Part shown: one piece after another, positions 16,161 to 26,485 of the stretch
How the letters are laid out: the number at the start of each line of letters is the position of its first letter
Numbering within the stretch: the stretch's first letter is position 1
Source: an uncultured Gammaproteobacteria bacterium
GTDB lineage: Bacteria > Pseudomonadota > Gammaproteobacteria > Rariloculales > Rariloculaceae
NCBI GenBank assembly: GCA_946887385.1
Contig: CAMPKU010000013.1
Span: 1 to 31,188, forward strand
Length of the DNA: 31,188 nt
Direction of reading: 5' to 3'
The notes under the pieces: generated by a model
What the model saw: the letters and a program-made list of their open reading frames with translations, nothing else
Told to the model about the DNA's origin: nothing
The model's database searches: none
Translations under genes and position numbers: made by a program

Positions 16161-16724
16161 CTACGTCGCAGTCGCCGCCGGCAGCCGGCGCGTCAGCTCG
16201 CCCCACTCGAACGAAAGGCCGGGATCCGTCTTGCGCCCGGGCGCGATGTCGCTGTGGCCGACGATCTCGGCCGTCTCGAGCGACGGATAGGCGCGCCGCA
16301 ACGCCGCGATGAGCTCGGCGAGGGCGTCGTACTGCGCCTCCTCGTACGGCAGGTCGTCGGTGCCTTCGAGCTCCACGCCCACCGAGAAGTCATTGCACGC
16401 CGGGCGGCCGCGATATTCCGACTTGCCGGCGTGCCAGGCACGACAGTGGAACGGTACGTACTGCGTGACCGATCCGTCGCGCGCGATCAGCACGTGGGCC
16501 GACACGTGGGCCGTGCAGATCGTCGCGAAATAAGGGTGCGCGTCGCCCGGTAACGCGTTGCAGAAAAAGCGGTCGATCCAGCCGTTGCCGAACTCGGCGG
16601 GCGGCAAGCTGATGCCATGCACGACGATGAGCGCGAGCTCGATGCCGGGGGGGCGCGCGTCGAAGTTCGGCGAGACGACGCGACGCACGCCGCGAATCCA
16701 TCCGTCGTTGGGATCGACGATCAC
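16161..16724 (-). CDS. ampD: 1,6-anhydro-N-acetylmuramyl-L-alanine amidase AmpD
   Basis: Cytosolic zinc amidase that removes the peptide from anhydro-muropeptides during cell-wall recycling, and so controls AmpR-type beta-lactamase induction where that exists. 187 residues without a signal peptide. Zinc ligands H36 (VVHGIS), H157 and D167 (GHSDIAPGRKTDPG), catalytic K165 and likely E118 (SVGVELEG) correspond to the E. coli AmpD site. The start is GTG 16724. It is divergent from rsmE. The recycling partners anmK and ampG are not in the window. Confidence 0.93.
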   Translation of the reverse strand: MIVDPNDGWIRGVRRVVSPNFDARPPGIELALIVVHGISLPPAEFGNGWIDRFFCNALPGDAHPYFATICTAHVSAHVLIARDGSVTQYVPFHCRAWHAGKSEYRGRPACNDFSVGVELEGTDDLPYEEAQYDALAELIAALRRAYPSLETAEIVGHSDIAPGRKTDPGLSFEWGELTRRLPAATAT

Positions 16725-16810
16725 TTCGCTTCGAGCAACTTGTTAAAGTGGGCTTGACACATGCGCCGCGAAATATAGCAGCCTGCGGCCGGTTGCTCGA
16801 CAGAGGTTCC

Positions 16811-17554
16811 ATGCCACGTTCAACCGATCGCTTGCCGCGCCTCTTCATCGAGCGCGAGCTCTCCGGCAGCAACCTGCCGCTCGACGAGCGCGAGGCACAT
16901 TATGTCGGCCACGTGCTGCGTTTGAAGCGAGGCGACCGGCTAGTCGTGTTCAACGGCAGCGGCACGGAGCGGCTCGCGGGCGTCGCAACGCTCCAGCGCC
17001 GCGGCGGCACGCTCGAGCTCGCAGCCTCGCACCCTGCGCTGCCGGAATCGCCGCTGGATCTGACGCTGATCCAAGCATTAGCGAAGTCCGACGCCATGGA
17101 TTTCATCGTGCAGAAGGCCACGGAGCTCGGGGCGCGCGCATTGGTGCCGGTCTACACGGAATTCAGCGTGGTAAGGCTCGATCCCGACCGCAGCGAGCGG
17201 CGCCTCGATCACTGGCGCAAGGTGGCGCAGAGCGCATGCGAGCAGTGCGGGCGCCATCGCCCGCCGCGTATCGACGCGCCCACGGCGTTGGCGGCGGCCC
17301 TGGAGGCGCTGCCGAGCGGGCCCGCGCGCTTTGCGCTCGACCCCTATGCCGAGCACTCGCTCGAGCGACAGGGCGCCCCGTCGGCAGGCGTTTGTGTGGC
17401 GGTGGGACCCGAGGGCGGGTTCGGCCCCACGGACTGGCCGCGCCTCGACGCGGCGCAGTTCGAGCGGGCGGCGCTCGGGCCTCGAGTTTTGCGGGCGGAG
17501 ACGGCGGCGCTCGCGGTTTGCGCGATCGCTCAGGCGTGCTGGGGCGACCTCTGA
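16811..17554 (+). CDS. rsmE: 16S rRNA m3U1498 methyltransferase RsmE
   Basis: SPOUT methyltransferase that methylates U1498 of 16S rRNA in the assembled 30S subunit. 247 residues, the family length. An N-terminal PUA-like domain (HYVGHVLRLKRGDRLVVFNG) is followed by the trefoil-knot domain with AVGPEGGFGPTDW and LGPRVLRAETAAL, the SAM-binding knot. ATG 16811 with AGAGG upstream is preferred over an in-frame GTG at 16748. TTGACA at 16754-16759 could be a promoter element, but the best -10 (TATAGC) is only 14 bp away. It also lies near the chp genes in P. aeruginosa (recalled). Convergent with chpC. Confidence 0.93.
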   Translation: MPRSTDRLPRLFIERELSGSNLPLDEREAHYVGHVLRLKRGDRLVVFNGSGTERLAGVATLQRRGGTLELAASHPALPESPLDLTLIQALAKSDAMDFIVQKATELGARALVPVYTEFSVVRLDPDRSERRLDHWRKVAQSACEQCGRHRPPRIDAPTALAAALEALPSGPARFALDPYAEHSLERQGAPSAGVCVAVGPEGGFGPTDWPRLDAAQFERAALGPRVLRAETAALAVCAIAQACWGDL

Positions 17555-17575
17555 CGCCGATCTGCTCCGCGTAGC

Positions 17576-18046
17576 CTACAGCGGCGCCTCGGCGATCATC
17601 TTCTCGAGCCGCTCGACGTCGGGGATCAGCGGGTACTCGTGGATCATCCGCGCGCGGCATAGCGCCGGGAAGCTCTCCGGCAAGGGCTGCTCCGTCTCGA
17701 GGCCCAAGACGTCCGCGTTGACGCGCACGAGCTGCGGGAATCCCTGCGTCAATATCCCGTAATAGCCGCCCTTCAGCTCTTGCGTGATCGCATGAAAGAC
17801 GACCACGCGCGTGCGGCTGCGTTTCGACCTCCGCTCGTCGGCCGCGGGCCCGTCGAACGACACCACCGGAACACGCCGGTTGTTCCACTCGATGGCGCCC
17901 AAGTACCAATCGGGCGCAGCGTCGTCGCGGGTGCGAGCCGCGTCCGCAAAGGCGATGACTTCCGCCACACACATGCGCGGCACGAGCAATCGCTCCGCGC
18001 GAAGCGGGATCAAAAGGCTGTACAGCTCTTTCGGCTCGACGCTCAT
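17576..18046 (-). CDS. chpC: CheW-like protein ChpC of the Pil-Chp system
   Basis: 156-residue single CheW domain (about 8-140), with the typical LVPRMCVAEVIAF and WYLGAIEWNNRRVPVVSFDG segments. Adaptors of this type link the receptor PilJ to the kinase ChpA. The gene directly follows chpA (2-bp gap) and so holds the position of P. aeruginosa chpC; the methylesterase gene chpB that separates them there is missing here. It is the last gene of the cluster and converges on rsmE. Confidence 0.8.
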   Translation of the reverse strand: MSVEPKELYSLLIPLRAERLLVPRMCVAEVIAFADAARTRDDAAPDWYLGAIEWNNRRVPVVSFDGPAADERRSKRSRTRVVVFHAITQELKGGYYGILTQGFPQLVRVNADVLGLETEQPLPESFPALCRARMIHEYPLIPDVERLEKMIAEAPL

Positions 18047-18048
18047 CG

Positions 18049-21000
18049 TTAGAGCTCTCTCCCCACCAGCGCTGCGATCGCGGCGATGAGTTGGCTCTCT
18101 TGATAGGGCTTGCTCAAGTAATCGTTGACGCCGATCTCGATCGCTTTGGCACGATGCTTCTCGCCGGAGCGCGACGTGATCATGATGATCGGCAGATGCT
18201 TGAGCTTCGGATCGTTACGCACGTGCGTCGCGAACTGATACCCGTCCATGCGCGGCATCTCGATGTCGAGCAGAATGACGTCGACCGTGTGCTCTTGCAG
18301 CACCGTGATGGCGTCGAGGCCGTCGCGCGCCGTGTACACCTTCCCGCCGCGCCGCTCGAGCAGGCGCTGCGTGACGCGCCGCATCGTGATCGAGTCGTCC
18401 ACGACGAGCGCCGTGAGCTGCGGTGCCGCCTCGGGCTCCGGCGCCGCGCGAGCGGCATCCATGGGGCGCTGCGCGCGAACCAGGGTAGCGGCATCGAGAA
18501 TCATGATTACGCGGCCGTCGCCCAAGATCGTGGCGCCGGTGACGCCCGGCACGCTTGCGATGTGCGGCCCGAGCGTCTTCACGACGATCTCGCGGCTGCC
18601 TTCGAGGGAATCCATGAGCAACGCCGTGGAGCTGTCGCCCGCGCGAATCAGCACGAGCGACACTGCGTTCTCGTCCTCGGGCAACGCCGAAGGCGCGGCG
18701 CCCACGAGACTGCCCAAATGTTGGATGCGATAGACGATGCCGCCGTAGTCGAGCTTCGGCTCGTCCTCGGTGAGGTGCTTCAAGATCTTGTCCCGCGAGA
18801 GCCGTGTGATGCCCTCGACAGTGGGCAGCGGCAACGCAAAGGTTTCCTCGCCGACGTTGACGATCAGCGCGTGCGTGATCGCGAGCGTGTACGGCAAGCG
18901 GACAAGGAAGCGCGTGCCTTCGCCCGTGCGCGTCTCGATGCGCATCGAGCCGCCGAGCTTCTTCACCTCGTTGTCCACCACGTCCATGCCCACGCCGCGC
19001 CCGGCGGCCTGCGTCAGCTCGCTCGCGGTGCTGAAGCCGGGCTGCAGGATGAGCTCGACGGCTTGCTCGTCGGTGATCTTCTGATTCTCGGCCAGCAAAC
19101 CGCGCTCGTAAGCCTTGCGGCGGATGGCAGCCAGATCGAGGCCGCCGCCATCGTCGCTAACCTCGACGATCACCTCAGCGCCTTCGCGGCGAACTTTCAC
19201 GAGCACCTGACCGCTTTCGGGCTTGCCGCGCTGGCTGCGCACCGCGGGTTTCTCGATACCGTGCGCCACCGCGTTGCGCAGCAGATGCTCGAACGGCGGC
19301 AGCATCGACTCCAGCACTTGCCGGTCGATCTCGTTGCCCTCGCCCTCGACGACGAGCTCCGCCTGCTTGCCGGTATCCGTACAAGCCTGCCGCACGATGC
19401 GCTGCAACCGCGACACGTGCCGTTGGAACGGCACCATGCGAGTCTGCATGAGCCCGTTTTGCAGGTCGGAGGTTACGCGCGCCTGCTGCGTCAGCAGCGT
19501 GTCCGCTTCGTTCGTGAGGCCATGCAGCAGCTCGTTGATGCTGGCGACGTCGTTCGCCGACTCGGCGAGCGCACGCGATAGTTGCTGGATCGTGGAGTAA
19601 CGATCGAGCTCGAGCGGGTCGAAGCCGCTCTCGACCTCGGCGTCGTCCTGATGCCGGTGCAGGATTTGCGCCTCGGTCTCCGCCTCGAGCTTGCGCAACT
19701 GCTCGCGCAAGCGCGATACGGTGCCGCCGAGCTCGCCGAGATGAAACTCGATCGAGTGCAGCTGCTGGCTCAGCCGCGACTGGAAGATATTGATCTCGCC
19801 TGCGCCGTTGAGCAGCGCATCGAGCAAAGCAGCATCGACGCGCGCTGTCTCCGCGCGCTCCGCGCTCCGCTGCTCCACCGGCGCGGTGGCCACAGGCGGC
19901 GCGGGCGGCGCTGTCGCGGCGGGCGGCGGCGGCGGCATCGCAACGGCGGCAGGCGGAGCCCCGGCTTCGGCCGCAGGAGCGCCCGCGGCTTCGGCGCGCT
20001 TCTGCTCGACGATCGTCGGCTCTTCGAACGGCTCCTCGAAGACGGCGGGCTCCTCGGCGGTCGGATCCTCGAGCGGCTCCGCGGCGGCACGCGTGTGCAG
20101 CGCCGCCGGCGGCGGCGCCCCGAGCTCGATGGCATCGAGCTCCCTGAGATCTTCGTCCGTAAGGTCTACGGTGGGCTCGCGCTGCTCCTCTGCTACGGCG
20201 GGCGCCGGCTCCGGCTCGCGCTCGGCGGCTGGCGGCAGGCCGGCCGGCGGCGCCGTCGCGGCCAAAAGCCGCGGCGGTTCCGCTGCGGATTCCTGCGCGT
20301 CGAAACTTTCGAGCTGATGCATGAGCTCCGTGGCGGGTGCCGCCGCGCGCCCGGCATCGACGGCGTCGCGCAGCTGCTGCAGCTCATCGAGCCCGCGTTG
20401 CACGAGGGCCAGCGCCGCTGGCTCGGGCGGACTGCGGCCTTCGGCGATGCGCGACAACAGCGTCTCGAGCGCGTGGCTCAAGTCGCCCATGGCCATCACC
20501 CCTGCCATGCGCGCGCCGCCCTTCAATGTGTGCAGATAGCGCTGGAGCATGGCCACAGCCGCCTGATCTTGCCGCTCGCGCACGTCCTGCAATGCAGCCT
20601 GGGAGTTGTCGAGTATCTCGGCCGCTTCCTCGGCGAAGATGGCCGCGATTTCGGGATCGAAGCCGGCGCTAGGCACCGCCGGGGTCTCGGGCGGCGACGC
20701 CGCAGCTTGCGGCTCTTCGGCGGGCTCCAAGTGCGCCGGCGCGGCGGACGCGTGCGCGGGCTCCGCGTGAACGGCGAGCACGTCGAGCGCCTTCACGGCC
20801 GCGACGTCCACCTCCACGCTGCGGCCGGCCGCGAGGGCGTCGGCCATCTTGCCGATCGCAACGGCCGCCGCACGCATCGCCTCGACGCCGGCATCCGCGA
20901 TTCCGGTGCCTGCATCGAAATGTCGGCGCAGATGCTCGGCCAGCGGCGCAGCGAGCTGCATCCCGGGTATGAACCCTGCCATGCGGGCGCTGCCGAGCAG

Positions 21001-23427
21001 CGTGTGACAGGCGCGGTAGAGCGGCTCGTCGATCGCGTGCGGCGCTCCGCCTGGATGGGCGCCCGCCAGGAATTTCTGAATGACTTCCAGGTGGCCGCGC
21101 ATCTCCTTCACGAAAATGTCGGCGAGCACCGGATCCATGCCGGGCTCCGGAGCCGGCGCCGCCTTGGCCGGCGCCTGCGGCGAAGGCCCCGAAATCCTCG
21201 CCGCGTCAGGGTCGCCCTCGGCAAACGCCTGCGCACGCTTCATTAGCAGTTGCACGTCCACCTTCGGCGGCAGCCCGATCTCGAGCTGCTCGAGCAGCTG
21301 CGGCAGCGCAGCGCTCGCCTCCACGACGAACGCCAGCATGTCGGACGTCGGCTCGAGCGTCTGATTGATGATCCGGTTCAAGAGATTCTCGACGCTCCAC
21401 GCGAACTCGCCGAGCAGCTGCGCACCGACCATGCGGCCGCTGCCCTTCAAGGTGTGGAACGAGCGGCGCGCCGCGATCAGCGCCTCGGCCTGGGTGCGAT
21501 CGGCCGTCCAGATGGGGAGGTTACGCTGAATGTTCGCGATCTCTTCCTTGGCCTCCTCGATGAATACCTCGACGAGCTCGGGATCGGACCGATCCTCCTC
21601 CACTTGCATCACGCTCGGCGGCGGCGCCACGGGCTTTCGCGCCGGGGGCGGCGCAGCGGCGGCTGCGGGCGCTGCGGCAGTCTGCGGCGGCGGCGCAGCC
21701 GGCTTCGCAACCGGCAAGCTCTCGAGCAGATCGAGACAGCGGTCGGCGTTGTCGAGCATGTACATGGGATCGGTGCGTCCGGCGCTGACCGTTTCCATGT
21801 AGTACTCGACGCTGACAATCGCATCCGCGAGCCGCTCGAGATACTCGGGCTTGAGCTTCGTGCCCGCGGCGAGACGCGTGCCGATCACAGCGCCGATCCG
21901 TTCGACGACGCTGACGGCTTTGGTCTTGTTGAGCATCAACAAGCCGGCCGTGATGCCGCGCAATTGCGGCTTGGCTTGCTCGAGCGGCCGCGTGTCGGCC
22001 GGTTGATCGACGAGCTGAATGACGGCCTCTTTCACCTTCGCGAGGTTGACCGTGCACTCGCCCATCACGGCTTGCGTGACCTGGCGTTGCTGCGCGTCGG
22101 ACTCACGTTCGCCGGCCGCGCCGTCGGCGTCGTCGCCGGGAACCACGGCCCGTACGAGCTCGCGATCGAGCGCATCCTCCACGTCGAGCAAGGTGGCGGC
22201 TATTTTCTCGAGGCCGCCGGGGTCGTGCGCTTTACCGCTCCCGATGACGGCGGCAAGCTCTTGACTCCCGCGCTGGATCTGACCGCGTGCGCGCTCGAGC
22301 CCTAGCACGCCGAGCGTATCGCCGATCTTCTTCAGCATGTCGAGCTGCGGGCCGAGCTTGTCGACGCCTTGCATGCCGGTGCGAACGAAGATATCGAGAG
22401 CGTCCTTGACCGTGCCCAAGTCCTCTTTGATGGCATGGGCCACCGTGCGCATCAGCTTCACGCTCGGCCCCGCGAGCTCGGCGCGCGCCTGCTCCACCTG
22501 CAGCTGAGCGGGCAGCATCTCGCCCAAGTTGTACTGCTTGCGCAGCGTCTCGATGCGCGGATCGTCGGAGCTCGCGCGCGCCACGTAATAAAGGAGGCTG
22601 TTGATGAGCTCGACGGGCGGAGCATTGACTACCGCAGACTCTCCGCCGTCGATGAGCCGCTTCAGCTGCCGATCCACCTGGCCGATGAGGCGTTTTAAGG
22701 TGACGGTGGCCTCGAGGCCGCCGGCGCGGATGGCCGTCAGCACGGCTGTCATGACGGTCCAGAGCTGCTTGACTTGCTCGCTGCCCGCGGCGCGCTCCAA
22801 ATTCGTGCACACGCGCAGCAGCTCGTCGAGATGACGCGCCGGCTCAGCGCCCTTGATCCAACCGAGCAGCGCGGCTTGGAAGGCGGGACGCAACCGCTGG
22901 GCGAGCTTGTCGAAGCCGCGGGCGATACCGGCCGGCGCCGTTACCTCGCCCGGCGGGATGTGGCGCTCGAGCGGGCCGGCATTCAGCAGCACCAGCGTGC
23001 CTTCGGACAGTGACGGCTTGTCGCGAGCCTGGCGCAGATCGTTCAGTAGCGGCAGCAGCGCCAGCGCAACATCCTTGCCGCCGCCGAGCAGCCGCTCGAG
23101 GTAGGCCGGAAGCTGGACCATTGCGCGCGTCAGCGCCTCGATGCCTTGCTCCGACTTCTTGTCGTCGTTGGCTTCGGCGAGCCGCCGGCACGTGTGCTCC
23201 ATTTCCTCGGCGAGCAACGCGGCGCCGTGAATCTCGACGATTTTCAATGCGCCCCGCGCTACGTGCAGGTGCTCGGCAGTGCGCGCCAAAGCTTCTGCGC
23301 CGGCGCGGCCGTCCACGTAGTCTTCGAGCTGGGCGCGCGCCGCATCGAGCGTGCTCGCGAGCTCCTTGTTCACGAGCTCGAAAGCGTGCGCCGCCAGGTC
23401 GTCCATCACGTGTGTCGCCATGCGCAT
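18049..23427 (-). CDS. chpA: Hybrid chemotaxis kinase ChpA/PilL
   Basis: 1792 residues. The histidine kinase of type IV pilus mechanosensing and twitching. A FimL/Hpt-like N-terminal part (about 1-560) has a degenerate HLHVARGAL motif at 53-61. After a Pro/Ala linker come three canonical Hpt domains with HTL(K/L)G motifs: H658, H808 and H966. A long Glu/Ala/Pro linker (about 1040-1190), the dimerisation helices, an HATPase domain (NAVAHGIEKP near 1388, DDGGGLD, GRGVGMDVV), a CheW-like domain (about 1510-1640) and a receiver domain with D1721 (LLDIEMPRMDG) follow. P. aeruginosa ChpA is about 2,470 residues with eight phosphotransfer domains, so this is a short form. The start ATG is 5 bp after pilJ. 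Confidence 0.93.
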   Translation of the reverse strand: MRMATHVMDDLAAHAFELVNKELASTLDAARAQLEDYVDGRAGAEALARTAEHLHVARGALKIVEIHGAALLAEEMEHTCRRLAEANDDKKSEQGIEALTRAMVQLPAYLERLLGGGKDVALALLPLLNDLRQARDKPSLSEGTLVLLNAGPLERHIPPGEVTAPAGIARGFDKLAQRLRPAFQAALLGWIKGAEPARHLDELLRVCTNLERAAGSEQVKQLWTVMTAVLTAIRAGGLEATVTLKRLIGQVDRQLKRLIDGGESAVVNAPPVELINSLLYYVARASSDDPRIETLRKQYNLGEMLPAQLQVEQARAELAGPSVKLMRTVAHAIKEDLGTVKDALDIFVRTGMQGVDKLGPQLDMLKKIGDTLGVLGLERARGQIQRGSQELAAVIGSGKAHDPGGLEKIAATLLDVEDALDRELVRAVVPGDDADGAAGERESDAQQRQVTQAVMGECTVNLAKVKEAVIQLVDQPADTRPLEQAKPQLRGITAGLLMLNKTKAVSVVERIGAVIGTRLAAGTKLKPEYLERLADAIVSVEYYMETVSAGRTDPMYMLDNADRCLDLLESLPVAKPAAPPPQTAAAPAAAAAPPPARKPVAPPPSVMQVEEDRSDPELVEVFIEEAKEEIANIQRNLPIWTADRTQAEALIAARRSFHTLKGSGRMVGAQLLGEFAWSVENLLNRIINQTLEPTSDMLAFVVEASAALPQLLEQLEIGLPPKVDVQLLMKRAQAFAEGDPDAARISGPSPQAPAKAAPAPEPGMDPVLADIFVKEMRGHLEVIQKFLAGAHPGGAPHAIDEPLYRACHTLLGSARMAGFIPGMQLAAPLAEHLRRHFDAGTGIADAGVEAMRAAAVAIGKMADALAAGRSVEVDVAAVKALDVLAVHAEPAHASAAPAHLEPAEEPQAAASPPETPAVPSAGFDPEIAAIFAEEAAEILDNSQAALQDVRERQDQAAVAMLQRYLHTLKGGARMAGVMAMGDLSHALETLLSRIAEGRSPPEPAALALVQRGLDELQQLRDAVDAGRAAAPATELMHQLESFDAQESAAEPPRLLAATAPPAGLPPAAEREPEPAPAVAEEQREPTVDLTDEDLRELDAIELGAPPPAALHTRAAAEPLEDPTAEEPAVFEEPFEEPTIVEQKRAEAAGAPAAEAGAPPAAVAMPPPPPAATAPPAPPVATAPVEQRSAERAETARVDAALLDALLNGAGEINIFQSRLSQQLHSIEFHLGELGGTVSRLREQLRKLEAETEAQILHRHQDDAEVESGFDPLELDRYSTIQQLSRALAESANDVASINELLHGLTNEADTLLTQQARVTSDLQNGLMQTRMVPFQRHVSRLQRIVRQACTDTGKQAELVVEGEGNEIDRQVLESMLPPFEHLLRNAVAHGIEKPAVRSQRGKPESGQVLVKVRREGAEVIVEVSDDGGGLDLAAIRRKAYERGLLAENQKITDEQAVELILQPGFSTASELTQAAGRGVGMDVVDNEVKKLGGSMRIETRTGEGTRFLVRLPYTLAITHALIVNVGEETFALPLPTVEGITRLSRDKILKHLTEDEPKLDYGGIVYRIQHLGSLVGAAPSALPEDENAVSLVLIRAGDSSTALLMDSLEGSREIVVKTLGPHIASVPGVTGATILGDGRVIMILDAATLVRAQRPMDAARAAPEPEAAPQLTALVVDDSITMRRVTQRLLERRGGKVYTARDGLDAITVLQEHTVDVILLDIEMPRMDGYQFATHVRNDPKLKHLPIIMITSRSGEKHRAKAIEIGVNDYLSKPYQESQLIAAIAALVGREL

Positions 23428-23432
23428 CTCGA

Positions 23433-25535
23433 CTAGCCGGACAAGCGGCGACGCTCGACGCTCGGCCCGGAAGCCGGCGCTGTGGGCAGCGGCATCTTCT
23501 CGGCGCGCTCGAGACTCGCGGCAACGCGCGCCGCGCTCAGCACTCCCGTGCCGCCGCTCTGATCCGGCAGCGTGAAGCCCGCCACGCTGCGGCGAAGCTG
23601 CGAAGCGAGCTCCGACAGCTTGCTGATCGCGCTCGACGTGGCCGTAGTCGATTCCGTGGTCTTGGTGCTGATCTCGCGCAGCACGTGCATGTTCTTGGTG
23701 ATCGCCCCGGCGACGCTGGTCTGCTCCTTCGACGAGCTCGAGATGTTGTGCACGAGGCTCGCGATCTGGTGCGACACCTGCTCGATCTCTTCGAGCGCGG
23801 CACCGGCGTTCTCGGCGAGCAACGCACCGCCGACGACGTCGGTGGTGCTGCGCTCCATCGACATCACGGCTTCGTTCGTATCCGACTGAATGGTGCTCAC
23901 CAGCACCTCGATCTTTTTGGTAGCGCCCGCGGAGCGCTCTGCCAGCTTTTGAACCTCATCGGCCACGACGGCAAACCCGCGGCTGGCTTCACCGGCGCGC
24001 GACGCCTCGATCGACGCGTTGAGCGCCAAGATATTCGTCTGCTCGGCGATCTCCTCGATGAGCTCGACGATGTTGCCGATCTCCTGCGAGCTCTCGCCGA
24101 GCCGTTTGATGCGCTTACTCGTGTCCTGAATCGTCTCGCGAATGGTGTTCATGCCGGCGATGGTGCGCCGCACGGCCTCGCCGCCCTTGTGCGAAATCTC
24201 CACGGCGTGGCGGGCCACGTCGGAGCAGCGTTCGGCGTTGCCGGACACTTCCTCGATCGAGATGGCCATGCGAGCCATCGACTCGGACGCGGCCGCGGCT
24301 TGCTTCGCTTGAGTTTCAGCCGACCGGACGAGATGCCGCGACGTGCCTTCCGTTTGCTTGGAGGCCGCGTCGACGAGAATCGACGAGTCGTTGATCGTGA
24401 TGACGAGGTCGCGCAGCGCGTCGATCGCGTAGTTGATCGAGTCGGCGATGGCGCCCGTGATGTCCTCCGTGACGGTGGCCTGCACCGTGAGATCGCCGTC
24501 GGCGAGGCTCGACAGCTCGTCGAGCAAGCGGAGGATCGCCTGCTGATTGCGCTCGTTTTGCTCGGCCTGAAGCTCCGCGGCACGGCGGTAATCGCGCGCG
24601 CGGTAGTAGACGAACATCATCAAGGCGGCGATGACCAGCGCCGCAAACACGAGCAGCAGCGGCAGCCGCGTGGCAGCTTCGCCGCCGACCGGCGCGATCG
24701 ATACGTCGGAAGCACGATAACGGGCTAGGAGCTCGGCGGCGGCCGCATCGAGCTCGCCGACAGCCGCGGCGGTGCCCGTGAGCGCTTCGGCCGAGGAGCC
24801 GACCGCGGCGACCGCGAGGCGCGTGCGCCCGAGCAGCTCGTCGACCGAGCCCAAATCCGCTTGCGCCGAGCCGCCGCGAATCGGCACGACGCCGAGGCTA
24901 TCGTCCTCGCCGCGCAGGGCGCGCACGAATTGATCGAGGTACTGCTCGGCATCCTCCATGCGGCCCACGGCTTCTTCCACGGCCGTCTCGGAGACGAGCG
25001 AGCGCACTTGCTGCTGCAAGCTCTCCACCGAGAGCTCGAAGCGCAACACGTAAGGCCGGTTGGTCTCGAGGTCGGCGGATGGCAGCGCGCTCGCCAGGTT
25101 ACTGGCCGTCACGAGCAGCTGCGGGGCGAGCTCGAGCAGCTCGGCGCGTGCGGTTGCGAGCTCCGCGAGGGGACCGCGCGCTTCAAGCACGCCGTCGAGG
25201 TTGCGCTCCACGCGCTGCCACAGCGCCGAGTCGCCTGCCAAGCGGCGGGCATCTGCGCTCGCCGCTTCGTTGTCTGCCACGGTGGCGCGTAGCCGCGTGA
25301 TGGCGGCGCGGCTCTCGGCCAGCGCATCGAACGAAGCCCCTTCGCCCAGGAGCGCCGAGCGCGCTTCCGTGCGAGCGGCTTGCGTAACCGCGATCAGCTC
25401 GCCGAGCCCGCCGTCGCTGACCGTCGTGGTGCCGCTACCGGTCCACCACACGGACCCGGCGGCCGCGAGCAGCGCGATCGCCAGCGCGATACCGAGCGGC
25501 GGCAGCATCTTCGGCCAAGGGCTCGTTTTGGTCAT
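23433..25535 (-). CDS. pilJ: Methyl-accepting chemotaxis protein PilJ
   Basis: 700-residue receptor that feeds the ChpA kinase. First transmembrane segment about 12-30, a periplasmic helical sensor region (about 35-285), second transmembrane segment about 291-312 ([19 protein letters not shown]), HAMP, then a signalling hairpin whose tip includes [17 protein letters not shown] (about 516-533). The ATG at 25535 is chosen because it overlaps the pilI stop as ATGA; the open frame extends 72 bp further. The usual partner methyltransferase gene pilK does not follow; chpA comes next. Confidence 0.92.
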   Translation of the reverse strand: MTKTSPWPKMLPPLGIALAIALLAAAGSVWWTGSGTTTVSDGGLGELIAVTQAARTEARSALLGEGASFDALAESRAAITRLRATVADNEAASADARRLAGDSALWQRVERNLDGVLEARGPLAELATARAELLELAPQLLVTASNLASALPSADLETNRPYVLRFELSVESLQQQVRSLVSETAVEEAVGRMEDAEQYLDQFVRALRGEDDSLGVVPIRGGSAQADLGSVDELLGRTRLAVAAVGSSAEALTGTAAAVGELDAAAAELLARYRASDVSIAPVGGEAATRLPLLLVFAALVIAALMMFVYYRARDYRRAAELQAEQNERNQQAILRLLDELSSLADGDLTVQATVTEDITGAIADSINYAIDALRDLVITINDSSILVDAASKQTEGTSRHLVRSAETQAKQAAAASESMARMAISIEEVSGNAERCSDVARHAVEISHKGGEAVRRTIAGMNTIRETIQDTSKRIKRLGESSQEIGNIVELIEEIAEQTNILALNASIEASRAGEASRGFAVVADEVQKLAERSAGATKKIEVLVSTIQSDTNEAVMSMERSTTDVVGGALLAENAGAALEEIEQVSHQIASLVHNISSSSKEQTSVAGAITKNMHVLREISTKTTESTTATSSAISKLSELASQLRRSVAGFTLPDQSGGTGVLSAARVAASLERAEKMPLPTAPASGPSVERRRLSG

Positions 25536-26095
25536 GCCCGCACCGTCTCGCCCGCCGTGAGGAACAACGGGTCCTCGAGCAGCTTCAGAAGGCTGAAGCG
25601 GGGCCAAAGCTCGGCGCCGCGGCGGTAGCTGCCTTCGAGGTAGTGCTCGCAGCGAATGACGCTGGGGCTCACTTCGTCGCGATAGTCCGCCGAGCCGAAG
25701 CGCCGAAAGCCCACGACCTCATCCACAATGAGCCCCGTGGGCACCTCGCGGCTTGCGACGACGAGGACGCGCGCTTGCCGATCGGCGGCCGGCGCGCCGG
25801 CGCCGAGAAACGACTTCAAGTCCACGACCGTGAGGAGCTGGCCGCGAAGATTGGCGATGCCACGCAGCCACGGTTTCGCGCCCGGCACGCGCGTTACCTG
25901 CTCGGGTACCGGCAGCACTTCGCGGACGTCGGCGCGGCTGGTGACGAACCGCTCGGCGCCCAAGCGAAAGCCGATGCCCACCCACTCATCGGACGAGGTG
26001 GGCGCGCCTTCGCGTGCGGCGACGGCCGCGCGGGCGCGGCGCTCGAGCTCCACGAGCAGCTCGAACGGTTGCTCTGCCAACGCCTGCAGGTTCAA
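25532..26095 (-). CDS. pilI: CheW-like adaptor PilI
   Basis: 187-residue CheW-domain protein. An N-terminal helix ([19 protein letters not shown]) is followed by the CheW fold with [32 protein letters not shown], the receptor/kinase docking surface. It couples PilJ to ChpA. The open frame runs far upstream into pilH, but the start must be close to the pilH stop. TTG 26095 overlaps that stop (TTGA) and gives a PilI-like N-terminus, so it is used here. The overlap with pilJ is ATGA. Both overlaps suggest coupled translation in fixed ratio. Confidence 0.87.
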   Translation of the reverse strand: MNLQALAEQPFELLVELERRARAAVAAREGAPTSSDEWVGIGFRLGAERFVTSRADVREVLPVPEQVTRVPGAKPWLRGIANLRGQLLTVVDLKSFLGAGAPAADRQARVLVVASREVPTGLIVDEVVGFRRFGSADYRDEVSPSVIRCEHYLEGSYRRGAELWPRFSLLKLLEDPLFLTAGETVRA

Positions 26096-26469
26096 GCGTG
26101 CGACCCCCGCTCGAGGACTTCCTGTGCCTTGGCAATGAGCACGGCCTCCGTGACGGGCTTGACGAGATAGTCGACCGCGCCCTGGCGCATCCCCCAGATT
26201 CGGTCCGTCTCCTGATCCTTGGTCGTGATCATGACGACAGGAATCGACTTGGTCTGCGGATCCCGGGTCAACGTTCGCGTGGCTTGGTAACCGTTGACGC
26301 GCGGCATCACCACGTCCATGAAGATGAGGTCGGGCCGCACCTCGCGGGCGAGGCTCAGACACTCCGAGCCGTCGGCGGCCGAGACCGTATCGAAACCGTG
26401 CTTCTCGAGCGCCGTCTTCAAGACGTGCACCTCGGTGGGCGAGTCGTCGACGATCATGATCAGAGCCAT
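26092..26469 (-). CDS. pilH: Response regulator PilH
   Basis: 125-residue stand-alone CheY-like receiver. Acidic pocket DD (8-9), phosphoacceptor D52 (FMDVVMPRVNGYQ), T82-83 and K104 (KPVTEAV) are present. In the Pil-Chp system PilH counteracts PilG, favouring retraction or acting as phosphate sink. ATG start with GGAG 9 bp upstream; the stop overlaps the inferred TTG start of pilI. Identity comes from domain and gene order. Confidence 0.92.
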   Translation of the reverse strand: MALIMIVDDSPTEVHVLKTALEKHGFDTVSAADGSECLSLAREVRPDLIFMDVVMPRVNGYQATRTLTRDPQTKSIPVVMITTKDQETDRIWGMRQGAVDYLVKPVTEAVLIAKAQEVLERGSHA

Positions 26470-26485
26470 GTGCGTGCGCTCCGGT

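Noticed and set aside
16754..16779. TTGACA/TATAGC as an rsmE promoter
   Set aside because: The -35 is perfect but the spacer is only 14 bp, too short for a confident sigma-70 promoter.
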